NCBI GenBank assembly: GCA_027731085.1
Contig: JAQCDG010000002.1
Span: 1-52,912, forward strand
From: Actinomycetota bacterium
Lineage (GTDB): Bacteria; Actinomycetota; Acidimicrobiia; Acidimicrobiales; Ilumatobacteraceae
DNA length: 52,912 nucleotides
Direction of reading: 5' to 3'
Shown: piece by piece, positions 8,298 through 18,110 of the stretch
Numbering within the stretch: the stretch's first letter is position 1
How the letters are laid out: each line of letters starts with the position of its first letter
Program-made: the position numbers and the translations under genes
The notes under the pieces: generated by a model
Seen by the model: the letters and a program-made list of their open reading frames with translations, nothing else
Databases searched by the model: none
Told to the model about the DNA's origin: nothing

Positions 8298-8714
8298 TTA
8301 TCTCGGATATTCAGCCGAAGAAATCGGCAAGCCCGTATCGTTGCGCAGATGCTCGGCGGCTTTGACGAAATATTCGGTCATCGCGCCACGAATCTCGTCG
8401 TCAGGCACGAGTTCGTTCACCGCAGTAAGCATGTGCACCAGCCACCGATCGCGCTCTAAATTGCCGATACGAAACGGCATGTGTCGCATTCGCAATTGTG
8501 GATGACCGCGATTCTCGTTGAACAGCGTCGGTCCACCCCAGTATTGGGCGAGAAACCAAGTCAAGTGCTGGCGTGCCTTGACTAAATTTTTTGGGTCTTC
8601 ATATAGCACGATCAAGACTTCGTCAGTGGCTACACCTTCATAAAAACGGTCGACGAGCCTTTCGAAAAATGAAAGGCCACCAACTTGCTCGAAGATCGAA
8701 CTATCTGAACTCAG
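8298..8714 (-). CDS. glbO: Group II truncated haemoglobin (trHbO) without a standard start codon
   Basis: The conserved core YWGGP, RGHPQLRMRHMPF and ERDRWL identifies a group II truncated haemoglobin; the His in RMRH is the proximal haem ligand. The first in-frame ATG/GTG/TTG is a TTG at 8615, which would give only 105 aa and delete helices A-B. Upstream in the same frame the conserved N-terminus is clearly encoded (IFEQVGG, then FFERLVDRFYEGVA). The frame extends into the enoyl-CoA hydratase gene, and the only plausible initiators are CTG 8714 (138 aa) or ATC 8696 (132 aa), neither with a clear Shine-Dalgarno. Family length is about 125-135 aa. Probable role: O2/NO chemistry. It is the last gene of the sec-fts-echA operon. 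Non-canonical initiation or a sequencing error would explain it. Confidence 0.8.
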   Translation of the reverse strand: MSSDSSIFEQVGGLSFFERLVDRFYEGVATDEVLIVLYEDPKNLVKARQHLTWFLAQYWGGPTLFNENRGHPQLRMRHMPFRIGNLERDRWLVHMLTAVNELVPDDEIRGAMTEYFVKAAEHLRNDTGLPISSAEYPR

Positions 8715-9594
8715 GGTCTTGCCAATCTGGAAACAAATTTGGCATGTCGCTCGAAACTTTCATCGTGAAGTTTGCCGCACGCTTTTCAAGAAAACTCATT
8801 ACACCTTCGCGTGCATCAGCAGACTTACCGCGTTGCAAAATGCCTCGTGATTCAGCCCGATGGGCTTCCATCGGGTGCGAAGCACCGAGCATTCGCCACA
8901 ACATCTGTCGCGATAGCGCAACAGAAACTGGTGCCGCGTTATCGACGATTTCTTTGGCCAGCACACGTGCCGCGCCGAGCAGATCGCTGGCACTATGAAC
9001 ACTTCGCACGAGACCGGCTTCACGGGCTTCATCTGACGAAATCATTCGACCAGTAAAAACCCATTCGGTTGCGCGCGAGATGCCAACAACGCGGGGCAAA
9101 AACCAAGAAGAGCATGCCTCGGTGATGATGCCGCGTCGGGTGAAAACAAAACCAAACTTTGCGCTATCGCTCGCCAAACGAATGTCCATCGGCAAAGTCA
9201 TCGTCACGCCAACACCGACAGCCGCACCATTAATTGCCCCAATGACCGGTTTCAAACTTTCAAAAATTCGTAGAGACACCAGCCCACCTCCGTCACGAGG
9301 CAAACGTGCACCATCATCGCTAACACCACTGCTCGCACCACCGCTTTTAGCCATCACATCGCTGCCACCTCGACCAAAAGTTTCGCCTCCCGCAGAGAGA
9401 TCGGCTCCGGCACAAAACGCCCGACCAGCACCAGTCACGATCACTGCTCGAACATTGTCGTCGGCATCAGACAAGTCGAATGCGGCAATAATTTCATGCA
9501 GCATTGTGTTTGTAAACGCATTAAGTTTCTCTGGGCGATTCAGCGTGATCGTCGCGACTTGATCGCTCACCTCGTAGTTGATTTGACTAAACAT
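8701..9594 (-). CDS. Enoyl-CoA hydratase/isomerase family protein
   Basis: 297 aa from ATG 9594; the frame is open to 9639 inside ftsX, but family alignment begins at MFSQINYEV. Crotonase signatures: LNRPEKLNAF, oxyanion-hole segments CAGADLS and NGAAVGVG, and a catalytic-Glu region ITEACSSW. It likely hydrates a 2-enoyl-CoA during fatty-acid or related acyl-CoA breakdown. A Gly/Ser-rich insertion (about residues 65-95) lengthens it relative to the usual 260 aa. The start overlaps the ftsX stop by 8 bases, so translation is coupled to a cell-division gene, an unrelated partner. Confidence 0.88.
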   Translation of the reverse strand: MFSQINYEVSDQVATITLNRPEKLNAFTNTMLHEIIAAFDLSDADDNVRAVIVTGAGRAFCAGADLSAGGETFGRGGSDVMAKSGGASSGVSDDGARLPRDGGGLVSLRIFESLKPVIGAINGAAVGVGVTMTLPMDIRLASDSAKFGFVFTRRGIITEACSSWFLPRVVGISRATEWVFTGRMISSDEAREAGLVRSVHSASDLLGAARVLAKEIVDNAAPVSVALSRQMLWRMLGASHPMEAHRAESRGILQRGKSADAREGVMSFLEKRAANFTMKVSSDMPNLFPDWQDPEFR

Positions 9595-10492
9595 CAAGAA
9601 AACGCGTCGCCGCAATCGCCGAACCGACAGCGCCGACAAAGGCGCCGATACCCAGCAAAATAAACATCACCGAAGTTAGATAACTATCGGGCACGACAAG
9701 CGAACTGATGCCCGTGCCAGGTTTAAAACCAGTGACGCCGCTCGTCCACGCTGAATTTAAGACCCACAAACCACCACAAGAAACGACGCCACCTATTAGG
9801 CCCTGCAACAAGCCTTCTAACATAAACGGAATTCGAATAAACCAGTTGGTTGCGCCAACTAGTTTCATCACTTCGATTTCTCGACGCCGGGCAAACATCG
9901 CCGTGCGAATCGTGTTCCAGATCAAACCCACGGCTACAAGTAAAAGCACTAATGAAGTAATTAGCGTCACAACACGAATGAAGTTAGACAAAGTAGAAAT
10001 GACTTCGAACTCATCTTCGGCCAGCGCTACCGCTTCAACCCCGGGCAAAGTGCGATATTGATCGCTCAGCGACCTAACAAGGGTCGGATCATCAGAAAGC
10101 GGCACGACTTTAAATTGTGTCGGTATCGTCTCTGGCGTCAACAAACCAAGAGTCACGGGGTCGCCAGCAAATATTCGTTTGGCTTCTTCGTAACTTTCAG
10201 TTTTGTTCAAATATCGCAACTTATCGACGTCAATAATTGTTGGCGAGGCACGCAAAACCGAGTCAATCAGCGTGACTTGTTCTGCCGATGCGTCACTGCG
10301 CACGAAAACAATCATCTCTACATCGCCGCGCCACTGCACCAGCAAGTTCTCAAACGCGCGTTGAATCAAAAAAGTTGCGCCGACGAGAAGCAACGAGACA
10401 GCCGAAGTCAACACCGCCGCCGCAGTCAGAGTTAGGTTGCGTCGAAAACTCTCCCAAGTTTCGCGAAAGGCGTATACCATTCTCGAAAACAT
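9587..10492 (-). CDS. ftsX: Cell-division ABC-transporter-like permease FtsX
   Basis: 301 aa. One N-terminal membrane helix (about 22-45), a large extracytoplasmic domain (about 50-170), then three C-terminal helices: the standard FtsX topology. The cytoplasmic segment ARRREIEVMKLVGAT before the last helices is the conserved coupling region to FtsE. With FtsE it controls peptidoglycan hydrolases at the septum. The start directly abuts the ftsE stop. In many actinobacteria smpB follows ftsX; here an enoyl-CoA hydratase follows. Confidence 0.95.
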   Translation of the reverse strand: MFSRMVYAFRETWESFRRNLTLTAAAVLTSAVSLLLVGATFLIQRAFENLLVQWRGDVEMIVFVRSDASAEQVTLIDSVLRASPTIIDVDKLRYLNKTESYEEAKRIFAGDPVTLGLLTPETIPTQFKVVPLSDDPTLVRSLSDQYRTLPGVEAVALAEDEFEVISTLSNFIRVVTLITSLVLLLVAVGLIWNTIRTAMFARRREIEVMKLVGATNWFIRIPFMLEGLLQGLIGGVVSCGGLWVLNSAWTSGVTGFKPGTGISSLVVPDSYLTSVMFILLGIGAFVGAVGSAIAATRFLDV

Positions 10493-11170
10493 CTACTCGT
10501 AAACCCCGCGTTCTTGGTCTCGCACAATAACGCCACGATCAAGCTGGATCACTCGCCTGCGCATCGCGTTAACGACTCGATGATCGTGAGTCGCCATTAT
10601 TACGGTCGTACCCGTCTGATTAATATCGTCAAGCAAACCCATGATGCCTTCACTGGTAGTCGGATCAAGGTTGCCAGTCGGTTCGTCGGCCAACATGATT
10701 AGCGGCCGATTGACGAAGGCCCGGGCAATCGATACTCGCTGTTGCTCGCCACCCGAAAGTTGGTTCGGAAACCTGTCTTGCTTGTCGGCCAAACCGACCA
10801 AATCGAGCACGATCGGCACCTGACGAGAGATCACATGGCGCGGCTTGCCGATCACTTCGAGGGCGAACGCCACATTTTCGAACACAGTTTTGTTGAGCAG
10901 CAATTTATAGTCTTGAAACACGTTGCCCATACTGCGGCGAAGATGCGGCACTCGAGATGCGGAAAGTTCATTTATGTTTTGACCCGCGACCCATACATCG
11001 CCCCGCTCGGGTTGTTCTTGACGATTGATCAGACGCAACAGCGTCGATTTACCCGAGCCCGATGGCCCAACCAAAAATACGAACTGGCTTTTGGGTATAT
11101 CAAAAGACGCATCTCTTACGGCAACCGTTTCAGCTCCGTAGATTTTCGTCACATTTTCAAGACGAATCAT
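10493..11170 (-). CDS. ftsE: Cell-division ATP-binding protein FtsE
   Basis: 225 aa ABC ATPase. Walker [10 protein letters not shown] (35-43), signature LSGGEQQR and Walker [11 protein letters not shown] are intact, with the switch His in MATHDH. It powers or gates FtsX at the division site. A -10-like hexamer 7 bases before the ATG suggests an internal leaderless promoter in addition to read-through from secA-prfB. Confidence 0.96.
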   Translation of the reverse strand: MIRLENVTKIYGAETVAVRDASFDIPKSQFVFLVGPSGSGKSTLLRLINRQEQPERGDVWVAGQNINELSASRVPHLRRSMGNVFQDYKLLLNKTVFENVAFALEVIGKPRHVISRQVPIVLDLVGLADKQDRFPNQLSGGEQQRVSIARAFVNRPLIMLADEPTGNLDPTTSEGIMGLLDDINQTGTTVIMATHDHRVVNAMRRRVIQLDRGVIVRDQERGVYE

Positions 11171-11177
11171 TGCGTCA

Positions 11178-11183
11178 AACTTA
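11178..11183 (-). promoter_or_regulatory. Putative -10 of a leaderless ftsE promoter
   Basis: TAAGTT on the minus strand sits 7 bases before the ftsE ATG, in the 42-base prfB-ftsE gap, with no Shine-Dalgarno visible. The spacing puts the transcription start at or next to the A of ATG. No good -35 was found. Confidence 0.4.
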
Positions 11184-11212
11184 CCATCGTCAGATTGAAT
11201 CGCCGATCAAGC

Positions 11213-12313
11213 CTATTCAGTGTCAGAACGCCGCCAACGCAGAAAACCTTCCATAAATTCATCTAAATCACCGTCAAGCACGGCGGTGACATTGCTGCTC
11301 TCGACACTTGACCTGAGATCTTTCACCATTTGATATGGCTGCAACACATACGAACGAATTTGACTGCCCCATCCGACTTGCGCTTGCTTGCCGGCAATCT
11401 GCGAAAGCGCCGCGGCTTTTTCTTCTTCATCTTGGGCGATGATCATCGCTTTCAAGCGTTTCATCGCGCTCTCACGATTTTGCAACTGACTGCGCTCTTG
11501 CTGCGACGAGGCGACTAGACCAGTCGGCTCGTGGATCAAGCGCACCGCCGAAGACGTCTTGTTGACATGTTGACCACCCGCTCCAGAGGCACGAAAGACT
11601 TCCATACGAATGTCGCTTTCGTTAATTTCAAGTTCAGCCTGATCAAGAATTGGCCAAATCTGCACCAATGCAAAACTTGTCTGCCGACGACCTTGATTGT
11701 CAAATGGACTAATTCGCACAAGTCGATGAGTGCCGCGCTCACTTGTTAATAGTCCGTATGCATATCGGCCACGAATCGTCACATCAGCCGACAAAATTCC
11801 GGCTTCGGTGCCGATCGAAACATCCCCAATTTCAAATGCAAAACCACGACGCTCAGCCCAGCGCCGAAACATTCGCAACAACATCTCGCTCCAGTCTTGG
11901 GCGTCGACACCACCGTCTTTGGCGTTGATCTGCAAAATTGCATCGCATTCGTCGTGCTCACCCGTAAACATGCTGCGCATTTCAAGCGAGTCAAGTTGGC
12001 TACGACACGACGCAATACCTTTTTCAAGTTCTGGTTCTTGAGTTGCGTCATCTTCGGCACGAGCAAGTTCGTGCAACACGAACAAGTCGTCGACTGTGGC
12101 TGAAAGCAAATTAAATTGGTCGATGTCGGCTTTCAAAGATGCGTACTGCGAATTAACTTTCTTCGCATGTTCTTGGTCATTCCACAAATCTGGCTTGGCA
12201 ACTTCACCCTCAAGTTCGACGAGTAACCCGCGCGAAGTTTCAATGTTCAAATATTGTGATGCCTCACCGATGCGGCGACGCAATTCTGCAAGGTCACTTG
12301 AAAAATCTTTCAT
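11213..12313 (-). CDS. prfB: Peptide chain release factor 2
   Basis: 366 aa. Stop-codon-reading tripeptide SPF at 202-204 identifies RF2 (UGA/UAA) and the peptidyl-hydrolysis GGQ is at 246-248 (GAGGQHVNK). The whole protein is encoded in one frame from ATG 12313, so the programmed +1 frameshift that controls prfB in many bacteria is absent here, as is common in actinobacteria. It lies 15 bases after secA on the same strand. Confidence 0.96.
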   Translation of the reverse strand: MKDFSSDLAELRRRIGEASQYLNIETSRGLLVELEGEVAKPDLWNDQEHAKKVNSQYASLKADIDQFNLLSATVDDLFVLHELARAEDDATQEPELEKGIASCRSQLDSLEMRSMFTGEHDECDAILQINAKDGGVDAQDWSEMLLRMFRRWAERRGFAFEIGDVSIGTEAGILSADVTIRGRYAYGLLTSERGTHRLVRISPFDNQGRRQTSFALVQIWPILDQAELEINESDIRMEVFRASGAGGQHVNKTSSAVRLIHEPTGLVASSQQERSQLQNRESAMKRLKAMIIAQDEEEKAAALSQIAGKQAQVGWGSQIRSYVLQPYQMVKDLRSSVESSNVTAVLDGDLDEFMEGFLRWRRSDTE

Positions 12314-12328
12314 GTTGCCAGACTCGCT

Positions 12329-15058
12329 TTAACTGACGCGACCGTGACACATCTTGTATTTTTTGCCGCTGCCACATGGGCATGGTGAATTGCGCGGAGT
12401 TTTCGACCAATCTGGTTGACCGAAAACACTGCTGCTCGGGCTCGCCTTTGCGCTCGGTGCTTGATCTACGTTTTCGTCCGAGGTTTCTTGAATGTTGCTC
12501 AATTTGCTGGCCGGCGCCGAATTATTGATCACCTGCACATGCATCACATATTTGACGAAGTCTTGGGCAATGCCCTTCATCAACGCGCCGAACATTTCAA
12601 AGCCCTCGCGTTGCCACTCGATCAACGGATCTTTCTGGCCAATCGCCCGCAAGTTGATGCCTTCTTGCAAATAATCCATCTCTTCAAGGTGCTCACGCCA
12701 CCTTTGATCGATGATCTTGAGCATCACTTGACGCTCGACCTCGCGCATTACTGGCGCGGTCATTTCGGCTTCGCGTTTGGCGTAGAACGCGCTCGCATCG
12801 GCCATCACAAGGTCATACATCTCATCAGTCGAATCGCACTGGGCAACTTGAGGCGCGCTTATTTCAGACGGCCAGAAAGTGCGTAACTCAAGAACCAAAC
12901 CGTCGATATCCCATTCGTCGTCAGCCTCGGCGACACAATGCGACCCAATCAACGCATCGACCGCCTCGGCCAAATATTCCATCGCCGCTGACTTGAGGTC
13001 GAGTCCTTGCAAAATTTGATCACGACGTAGATAAATAATCTTGCGCTGTTCGTTCATTACCTCGTCATATTTAAGAACGTTTTTGCGAATCTCGCCGTTG
13101 CGCTGCTCGACGGTGCTCTGTGCACGCTCAATCGCCTTGGTCACCATCTTTGCTTCGATCGCCTCGTCATCTGGCAATGCGCGACCCATCACCCATGAAA
13201 GTGCACCGGTGGCAAACAATCGCATCAATTCGTCGTCGAGACTTAAATAAAATCGACTTTCGCCGAGGTCACCTTGTCGACCGGCGCGACCACGCAACTG
13301 ATTGTCGATGCGTCGACTCTCGTGACGCTCAGTGCCCAAGACATAAAGACCGCCTATCTGACGAACTTTGTCACCTTCAACTTTGCAACTATCTATGTAT
13401 TTAGCTAGCAAGTCGCGATATCGATTTTGCGCTTTTTCGCGGGCTGTCAAAAAATCAGGTGGCATTGAATCAAGCGCCACCGGCAAAGCAAATTCATCAA
13501 GCAGCGTCATCGGATCAAAACCTTCTTTGAGCACATCATGTCGAGCCAAACCTTCAGGGTTGCCACCCAACAAAATGTCGACACCACGACCTGCCATGTT
13601 CGTGGCAACGGTGATCGCCCCAAGGCGACCGGCCTGGGTCACAACCATCGCTTCACGAGTGTGCTGCTTGGCGTTCAAAACTTCGTGGCGAATGCCGCGT
13701 TGTTGCAACTTCTTTGATAACTGCTCGCTCTTTTCAACGCTCACGGTGCCGACCAAAACAGGCTGACCTTTGGCATGCTTTTCTTCAATGTCGCGCACGA
13801 CAGCATCAAACTTTGCCGCTTCTGATTTATAAATCTGGTCGGCCTGATCACTACGCACCATCTCGCGATTCGTCGGAATCGGCACAACTTGCAGGTTGTA
13901 CGTGTTCATTAATTCGGCGGCCTCGGTTTGTGCCGTACCTGTCATGCCCGAAAGCTTTTCGTACATTCTGAAATAGTTCTGCAACGTGATCGTGGCCAAA
14001 GTTTGGTTTTCTTCTTTGATGTTCACACCTTCTTTGGCTTCAACCGCCTGGTGAATGCCTTCGCTCCAGCGACGGCCGTCGAGAATGCGGCCCGTAAATT
14101 CATCCACGATTTTCACTTCGCCGTCTTGAATGATGTAGTCCTTGTCGCGCTGATATAGAACCGCTGCTTTGAGCGCGACCTGCAGTTGGTGCACAAGATT
14201 TTGTTGAACTTCGTCGTATAGATTTTCGATGCCCAACTGCTTTTCAACTTTTTCAATGCCCGACTCTGTCGGCACAACGATGCGCTTGGCTTCTTCGACG
14301 TCATAGTCGACATCTCGAACGAGTGTGCGCACAATCGCCGCAAACTGATAATAAAGTTTTGCGGCATCAGCGACACGTCCAGAGATGATCAGCGGTGTTC
14401 GCGCTTCATCGATCAGAATCGAGTCAACTTCATCGACAATTGCAAAGTTGAAACCTCGTTGCACCTTGTCTTCAAGAGTTGAAGCCATGTTGTCGCGCAA
14501 ATAATCAAAACCGAACTCGTTGTTCGTACCGAATGTAATGTCGCTGGCATAGTCGATGCGCTTTTCTGCAGAACTCGTGCGCCGGTCCGGCACAACCAGA
14601 CCCACCGACAAACCGAGCCACCTGTGAATTTGTCCCATCCACTCGGCGTCGCGCTGGGCGAGATAGTCGTTGGTCGTGATTTGATGCACGCCTTTACCCG
14701 ACAACGCATTCAAATATGCGGGCAATGTTGAAACAAGTGTCTTGCCTTCACCCGTTTTCATTTCGGCAACCCAACCCGCGTGCAATGCTGCGCCACCCAT
14801 CAACTGCACGTCATAGTGGCGCTGACCAATGACACGAGTTGCTGCCTCACGCACGACGGCAAAAGCCTCGATCAGCAGATCATCCAGCATCTCGCCACGC
14901 TCAAGACGCGACTTGAATTCAGTCGTCTTGCCCCGCAACGCAGCATCATTTAGAGCGGCGAATTCGGTCGACAACGCATTGATTTCGGGCAATATGGCGG
15001 CAAGAGCCTTTACTTTCTTGCCTTCGCCAGCGCGTAAGACTCGGTCGAGGATTGCCAT
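12329..15058 (-). CDS. secA: Preprotein translocase ATPase SecA
   Basis: 909 aa from ATG 15058 ([13 protein letters not shown]); the frame is open to 15085 within comF. Walker A (MKTGEGKT), DEAD-like [12 protein letters not shown], the preprotein cross-linking and scaffold regions, and a C-terminal zinc-binding tail with C-x-C-x8-C-H ([13 protein letters not shown]) are all present. It drives Sec-dependent export through SecYEG; the metal tail suggests the SecB/ribosome-binding form is retained. It overlaps the comF 3' end by 49 bases. The hpf-type ribosome-hibernation gene that often sits between comF and secA is missing. Confidence 0.97.
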   Translation of the reverse strand: MAILDRVLRAGEGKKVKALAAILPEINALSTEFAALNDAALRGKTTEFKSRLERGEMLDDLLIEAFAVVREAATRVIGQRHYDVQLMGGAALHAGWVAEMKTGEGKTLVSTLPAYLNALSGKGVHQITTNDYLAQRDAEWMGQIHRWLGLSVGLVVPDRRTSSAEKRIDYASDITFGTNNEFGFDYLRDNMASTLEDKVQRGFNFAIVDEVDSILIDEARTPLIISGRVADAAKLYYQFAAIVRTLVRDVDYDVEEAKRIVVPTESGIEKVEKQLGIENLYDEVQQNLVHQLQVALKAAVLYQRDKDYIIQDGEVKIVDEFTGRILDGRRWSEGIHQAVEAKEGVNIKEENQTLATITLQNYFRMYEKLSGMTGTAQTEAAELMNTYNLQVVPIPTNREMVRSDQADQIYKSEAAKFDAVVRDIEEKHAKGQPVLVGTVSVEKSEQLSKKLQQRGIRHEVLNAKQHTREAMVVTQAGRLGAITVATNMAGRGVDILLGGNPEGLARHDVLKEGFDPMTLLDEFALPVALDSMPPDFLTAREKAQNRYRDLLAKYIDSCKVEGDKVRQIGGLYVLGTERHESRRIDNQLRGRAGRQGDLGESRFYLSLDDELMRLFATGALSWVMGRALPDDEAIEAKMVTKAIERAQSTVEQRNGEIRKNVLKYDEVMNEQRKIIYLRRDQILQGLDLKSAAMEYLAEAVDALIGSHCVAEADDEWDIDGLVLELRTFWPSEISAPQVAQCDSTDEMYDLVMADASAFYAKREAEMTAPVMREVERQVMLKIIDQRWREHLEEMDYLQEGINLRAIGQKDPLIEWQREGFEMFGALMKGIAQDFVKYVMHVQVINNSAPASKLSNIQETSDENVDQAPSAKASPSSSVFGQPDWSKTPRNSPCPCGSGKKYKMCHGRVS

Positions 15059-15708
15059 AAGACAGTTGATGCTACAGCCACACAAGTAACCAGACCAGCC
15101 CCCGCTTGGTAAAGCGCTCGGGATGCGCTGTTTAATGTTGCGCCAGTCGTCGCTACATCGTCGACCAACAACAAATGTTTCGAGTCTGAATTTCGTGCCA
15201 AAAACGAAGGACCAACGAGTCTTTCATCGCGCGACTTTCCCGTTTGAGGTCGATCTGACGACCGAACTAAAACTTTTTCGCATGGCACTTGCAATCGCTT
15301 GGCGACATATTTTGCAATCAACTCTGCATGGTCATAGCCGCGTTCGACGATGCGTCTTTGAGTTGTCGGAGCCCATGTTACGAGGTCGATCTTCCCGAGC
15401 GACCGAGACTGCTCGATTCGCACGCGATGCACAAGTGCATCTCCAAGAAAACGCAGGCTCGATCTTTGATTGCGATATTTGAAAGCCAAAATTGCTTTTC
15501 GAATGGTCGAGTTGTACTCAAATGCAACGAGTACATCACCGTGATATTCAGTTGGAGAGATTTTCTCAGTATCGCCACCCCAAAGAGAGTCACGACAAGA
15601 ATTGCAAAGTGTCGTCGCAATGCGACCGCACGCCGGACAAGTAGCACCGAAAATGAAACCGAGCAGATCTGCCACTTTGGCTAGAACAGCATCAACTATT
15701 TTGAACAT
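15010..15708 (-). CDS. comF: ComF-family phosphoribosyltransferase-like protein
   Basis: About 232 aa from ATG 15708; TTG 15729 would add 7 residues. An N-terminal four-cysteine zinc finger (CPAC and CNSC, about residues 23-42) precedes a type I PRTase fold whose PRPP loop is [13 protein letters not shown]. ComF proteins aid DNA uptake in naturally competent bacteria, but the family is widespread in non-competent ones and its role there is unclear. It heads the comF-secA-prfB-ftsEX run and is divergent from the YczE-like gene. Confidence 0.85.
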   Translation of the reverse strand: MFKIVDAVLAKVADLLGFIFGATCPACGRIATTLCNSCRDSLWGGDTEKISPTEYHGDVLVAFEYNSTIRKAILAFKYRNQRSSLRFLGDALVHRVRIEQSRSLGKIDLVTWAPTTQRRIVERGYDHAELIAKYVAKRLQVPCEKVLVRSSDRPQTGKSRDERLVGPSFLARNSDSKHLLLVDDVATTGATLNSASRALYQAGAGLVTCVAVASTVLWQSSTESYALAKARK

Positions 15709-15711
15709 CGT

Positions 15712-15741
15712 TACAGATGTGTGTACCAACTACAGATGTGT
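15712..15741. repeat. Pair of 11-bp direct repeats in the comF/YczE divergent gap
   Basis: TACAGATGTGT occurs at 15712-15722 and again at 15731-15741, 19 bases apart start to start, i.e. nearly two helical turns. They cover most of the 49-base intergenic region and lie where the -35 of the rightward promoter should be. A direct-repeat operator for a regulator of one or both genes is possible (inference). Confidence 0.5.
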
Positions 15742-15745
15742 TGGC

Positions 15746-15751
15746 TAGCGT
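15746..15751 (+). promoter_or_regulatory. Putative -10 of a leaderless promoter for the YczE-like gene
   Basis: TAGCGT lies 6 bases before the GTG at 15758 and no Shine-Dalgarno is present, consistent with transcription starting at the start codon. Confidence 0.4.
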
Positions 15752-15757
15752 GAATCT

Positions 15758-16381
15758 GTGCAGGGGCCAGAGCAACTCGAATTTCGTGACAGAATTGGTC
15801 GTCGCCTCGTCAGATGTCTAGTTGGTTTGGCACTTTTCGCCATCGGCATCTCGTTACAAATGAACGCGAATATAGGTGCTCCACCGTGGGATGTATTCCA
15901 TCAAGGTGTGGCTAAACAAACTGAAATCTCAATCGGCAGAATCATCGTGATGACCGGTTTTGCGTTGCTCTTGCTCTGGATACCACTCAAACAAAAACCA
16001 GGGCTCGGCACAATTCTCAACGCTCTTGAAATCGGATTGGTCGCCGATATTGCACTTGAAATTATTCCTGAGCCGAACAACATGTTTATTCGCATAATCA
16101 TGGTCGTGGTCGGCATTGTCACTGTTGCGATCGGTACCGGCCTGTACATCGGCAGTGCACTTGGACCAGGGCCACGCGACGGCCTAATGACCGGTCTCGC
16201 CAAACGCGGCATTCCAATTCGCATTGGTCGCACCGCAATTGAAGTCACGGTTTTGATAATCGGCATGATTCTCGGCGGTCAAGTCGGCATTGCGACTTTC
16301 GCCTTCGCTTTTGGCGTCGGCCCGCTAGTGCATTTCTTCTTGCCCCGTTTGGCAGTTAGTAGCGGTAGCGCTCGGCCTTAA
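15758..16381 (+). CDS. YczE/YitT-like integral membrane protein
   Basis: 207 aa, GTG start. About five hydrophobic helices (roughly 19-35, 52-72, 85-100, 106-130, 160-195) and conserved turns [10 protein letters not shown] near residue 38 and [12 protein letters not shown] near residue 135, typical of the YczE/YyaS/YitT group. Function in the family is poorly known; transport or regulation of peptide synthesis has been suggested for the Bacillus homologue. Its last 26 bases overlap the end of ahcY on the opposite strand. Confidence 0.8.
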   Translation: MQGPEQLEFRDRIGRRLVRCLVGLALFAIGISLQMNANIGAPPWDVFHQGVAKQTEISIGRIIVMTGFALLLLWIPLKQKPGLGTILNALEIGLVADIALEIIPEPNNMFIRIIMVVVGIVTVAIGTGLYIGSALGPGPRDGLMTGLAKRGIPIRIGRTAIEVTVLIIGMILGGQVGIATFAFAFGVGPLVHFFLPRLAVSSGSARP

Positions 16382-17810
16382 ACGGTCCGCTTGGTTCCAC
16401 ACCCAAATACTCTGACTGCTCGTCTGAGAGTTTCGTCAACTTTGCACCGAGAGCATCGAGATGCAACGACGCAACTTTTTCGTCGAGATGTTTGGGCAAC
16501 ACATAGACGCCTAATGGATAATTCTTGGTGTTGTTGAACAACTCAATTTGGGCAATCACCTGGTTGGTGAACGAGCAACTCATTACAAAACTTGGGTGAC
16601 CAGTGGCGCAACCTAAATTGACCAAACGACCTTCTGCCAGCAGAATTACTGAATGGCCGTCACTGAATGTCCAAAGATCGGTGCCAGGTTTGAGTTCATC
16701 GCGTGTTGCGTTGCTTCGCGAAAGTCCTAACATATCAATTTCATTGTCAAAGTGGCCGATATTGCAGACAATCGCATTGTGTTTCATCTTTGACATGTGT
16801 TCGGCCGTAACGATGGCTTCATTGCCGGTTGCAGTCACAAAAATGTCGGCAACTTTCAGCACATTTTCAAGCGTGTCAACGATGTAGCCCTCCATAGCTG
16901 CTTGTAGCGCATTGATCGGGTCGATCTCGGTCACGACAACTCGTGCACCCTGTCCACGCAAACTCTGTGCACAACCCTTGCCCACATCCCCATAACCGCA
17001 GACAACGGCCATCTTGCCGGCGATCATCACATCTGTGGCGCGATTCAACGCATCGATCAACGAGTGTCGACAACCGTAGAGATTGTCGAACTTGCTTTTA
17101 GTAACACTGTCATTGACATTGATTGCCGGAAACAAAAGTTCTTTGTCTTGGGCCATCTTGTAGAGGCGCTTGACGCCAGTTGTCGTTTCTTCAGTCACGC
17201 CTTTTATCAGTTTCGACATCTTCGTCCAACGATTCGGACTTGTTTTTAATCCTCTTTGCAAAAGCCCGAGAACAATCGCCAACTCTGGGTTTGACGCCGT
17301 CGTCGGATCAGGAACAGCGCCTGTTTTTTCGTATTCAACACCTTTGTGCAACAACATCGTCGCATCTCCACCGTCATCCAAAATCATGTTCGGGCCGTCA
17401 CCGTCTGGCCAAGTCATCATTTGGTCTGTCGCCCACCAATACTCTTCGAGAGTTTCGCCCTTCCACGCATAAACCGGCACACCTTGTGGATTTTCTTGCG
17501 TACCGTCTGGACCAACCACAACGGCGGCAGCCGCGTGATCCTGAGTCGAGAAAATATTGCAACTCGCCCAACGCACTTCGGCGCCGAGGTGAACAAGAGT
17601 CTCTATCAATACAGCCGTCTGAATCGTCATATGCAGCGAACCAGAGATTCGCGCACCTTTCAGCGGCTTGGATACACCAAACTCTTTGCGCAACGCGCGC
17701 AAGCCTGGCATCTCGTGTTCGGCAAGGTGAATTTCTTTTCTGCCGAACGGCGCAAGTGAAAGGTCGGCAACGCGGTAATCTTTGCGAGCTGCCAATGATG
17801 ATGATGCCAT
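16356..17810 (-). CDS. ahcY: S-adenosyl-L-homocysteine hydrolase
   Basis: 484 aa, the long bacterial form with the insert around residues 105-190. Key blocks: the substrate site [25 protein letters not shown], the NAD Rossmann loop [11 protein letters not shown], and the C-terminal lid that ends K-A-E-R-Y-R-Y. It splits SAH to adenosine and homocysteine, relieving product inhibition of SAM-dependent methylases. ATG preceded by AGGAG at 6 bases. The upstream neighbour is a Trm112-like protein, a methyltransferase partner in other organisms. No SAH riboswitch is possible in the 28-base upstream gap. Confidence 0.97.
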   Translation of the reverse strand: MASSSLAARKDYRVADLSLAPFGRKEIHLAEHEMPGLRALRKEFGVSKPLKGARISGSLHMTIQTAVLIETLVHLGAEVRWASCNIFSTQDHAAAAVVVGPDGTQENPQGVPVYAWKGETLEEYWWATDQMMTWPDGDGPNMILDDGGDATMLLHKGVEYEKTGAVPDPTTASNPELAIVLGLLQRGLKTSPNRWTKMSKLIKGVTEETTTGVKRLYKMAQDKELLFPAINVNDSVTKSKFDNLYGCRHSLIDALNRATDVMIAGKMAVVCGYGDVGKGCAQSLRGQGARVVVTEIDPINALQAAMEGYIVDTLENVLKVADIFVTATGNEAIVTAEHMSKMKHNAIVCNIGHFDNEIDMLGLSRSNATRDELKPGTDLWTFSDGHSVILLAEGRLVNLGCATGHPSFVMSCSFTNQVIAQIELFNNTKNYPLGVYVLPKHLDEKVASLHLDALGAKLTKLSDEQSEYLGVEPSGPFKAERYRY

Positions 17811-17838
17811 GATTCTCCTGTTTAATTGAATTTCTGTA

Positions 17839-18093
17839 CTAAAAAGTTGGTTTCAAATTCAGTTGTGCCGCTTTCGCCATGATTCTCTCGTGCTCGACTT
17901 GATTAACAGTCGTCGCCTCGTCGATCAACATCACCGGAATGCCCTGACGCACTTGGTAACGCATCTGCAGGCGTGGGTTGTACAACATCTCTTCGGCTTC
18001 AAAATAGATCAGATTGCCTTTGTCCTTGGGGCAAGCCAAGATCTCGAGTAACCGTGGATTAATCGATGAACTTGCTGCTGGCACGGCTAACAC
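17839..18093 (-). CDS. Trm112-like small protein
   Basis: 84 aa from GTG 18093. The core [13 protein letters not shown], then YNPRLQMRY and [10 protein letters not shown] match the bacterial Trm112/UPF0434 family (zinc-ribbon-derived). Only one Cys (in ACP) of a possible metal site remains, as usual in bacterial members. Eukaryotic Trm112 activates several RNA and protein methyltransferases. Position between manB and ahcY on the same strand makes a link to SAM chemistry attractive but unproven. Confidence 0.85.
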   Translation of the reverse strand: MLAVPAASSSINPRLLEILACPKDKGNLIYFEAEEMLYNPRLQMRYQVRQGIPVMLIDEATTVNQVEHERIMAKAAQLNLKPTF

Positions 18094-18110
18094 GATAACA
18101 CTTGCTGCAC

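Noticed and set aside
11213-12313. Programmed +1 frameshift in prfB
   Set aside because: The full RF2 sequence is continuous in one frame, so no recoding site is needed.
17180-17812. Long plus-strand open frame opposite ahcY
   Set aside because: Arg/Ser/His-rich low-complexity translation without family motifs; antisense of a conserved gene.
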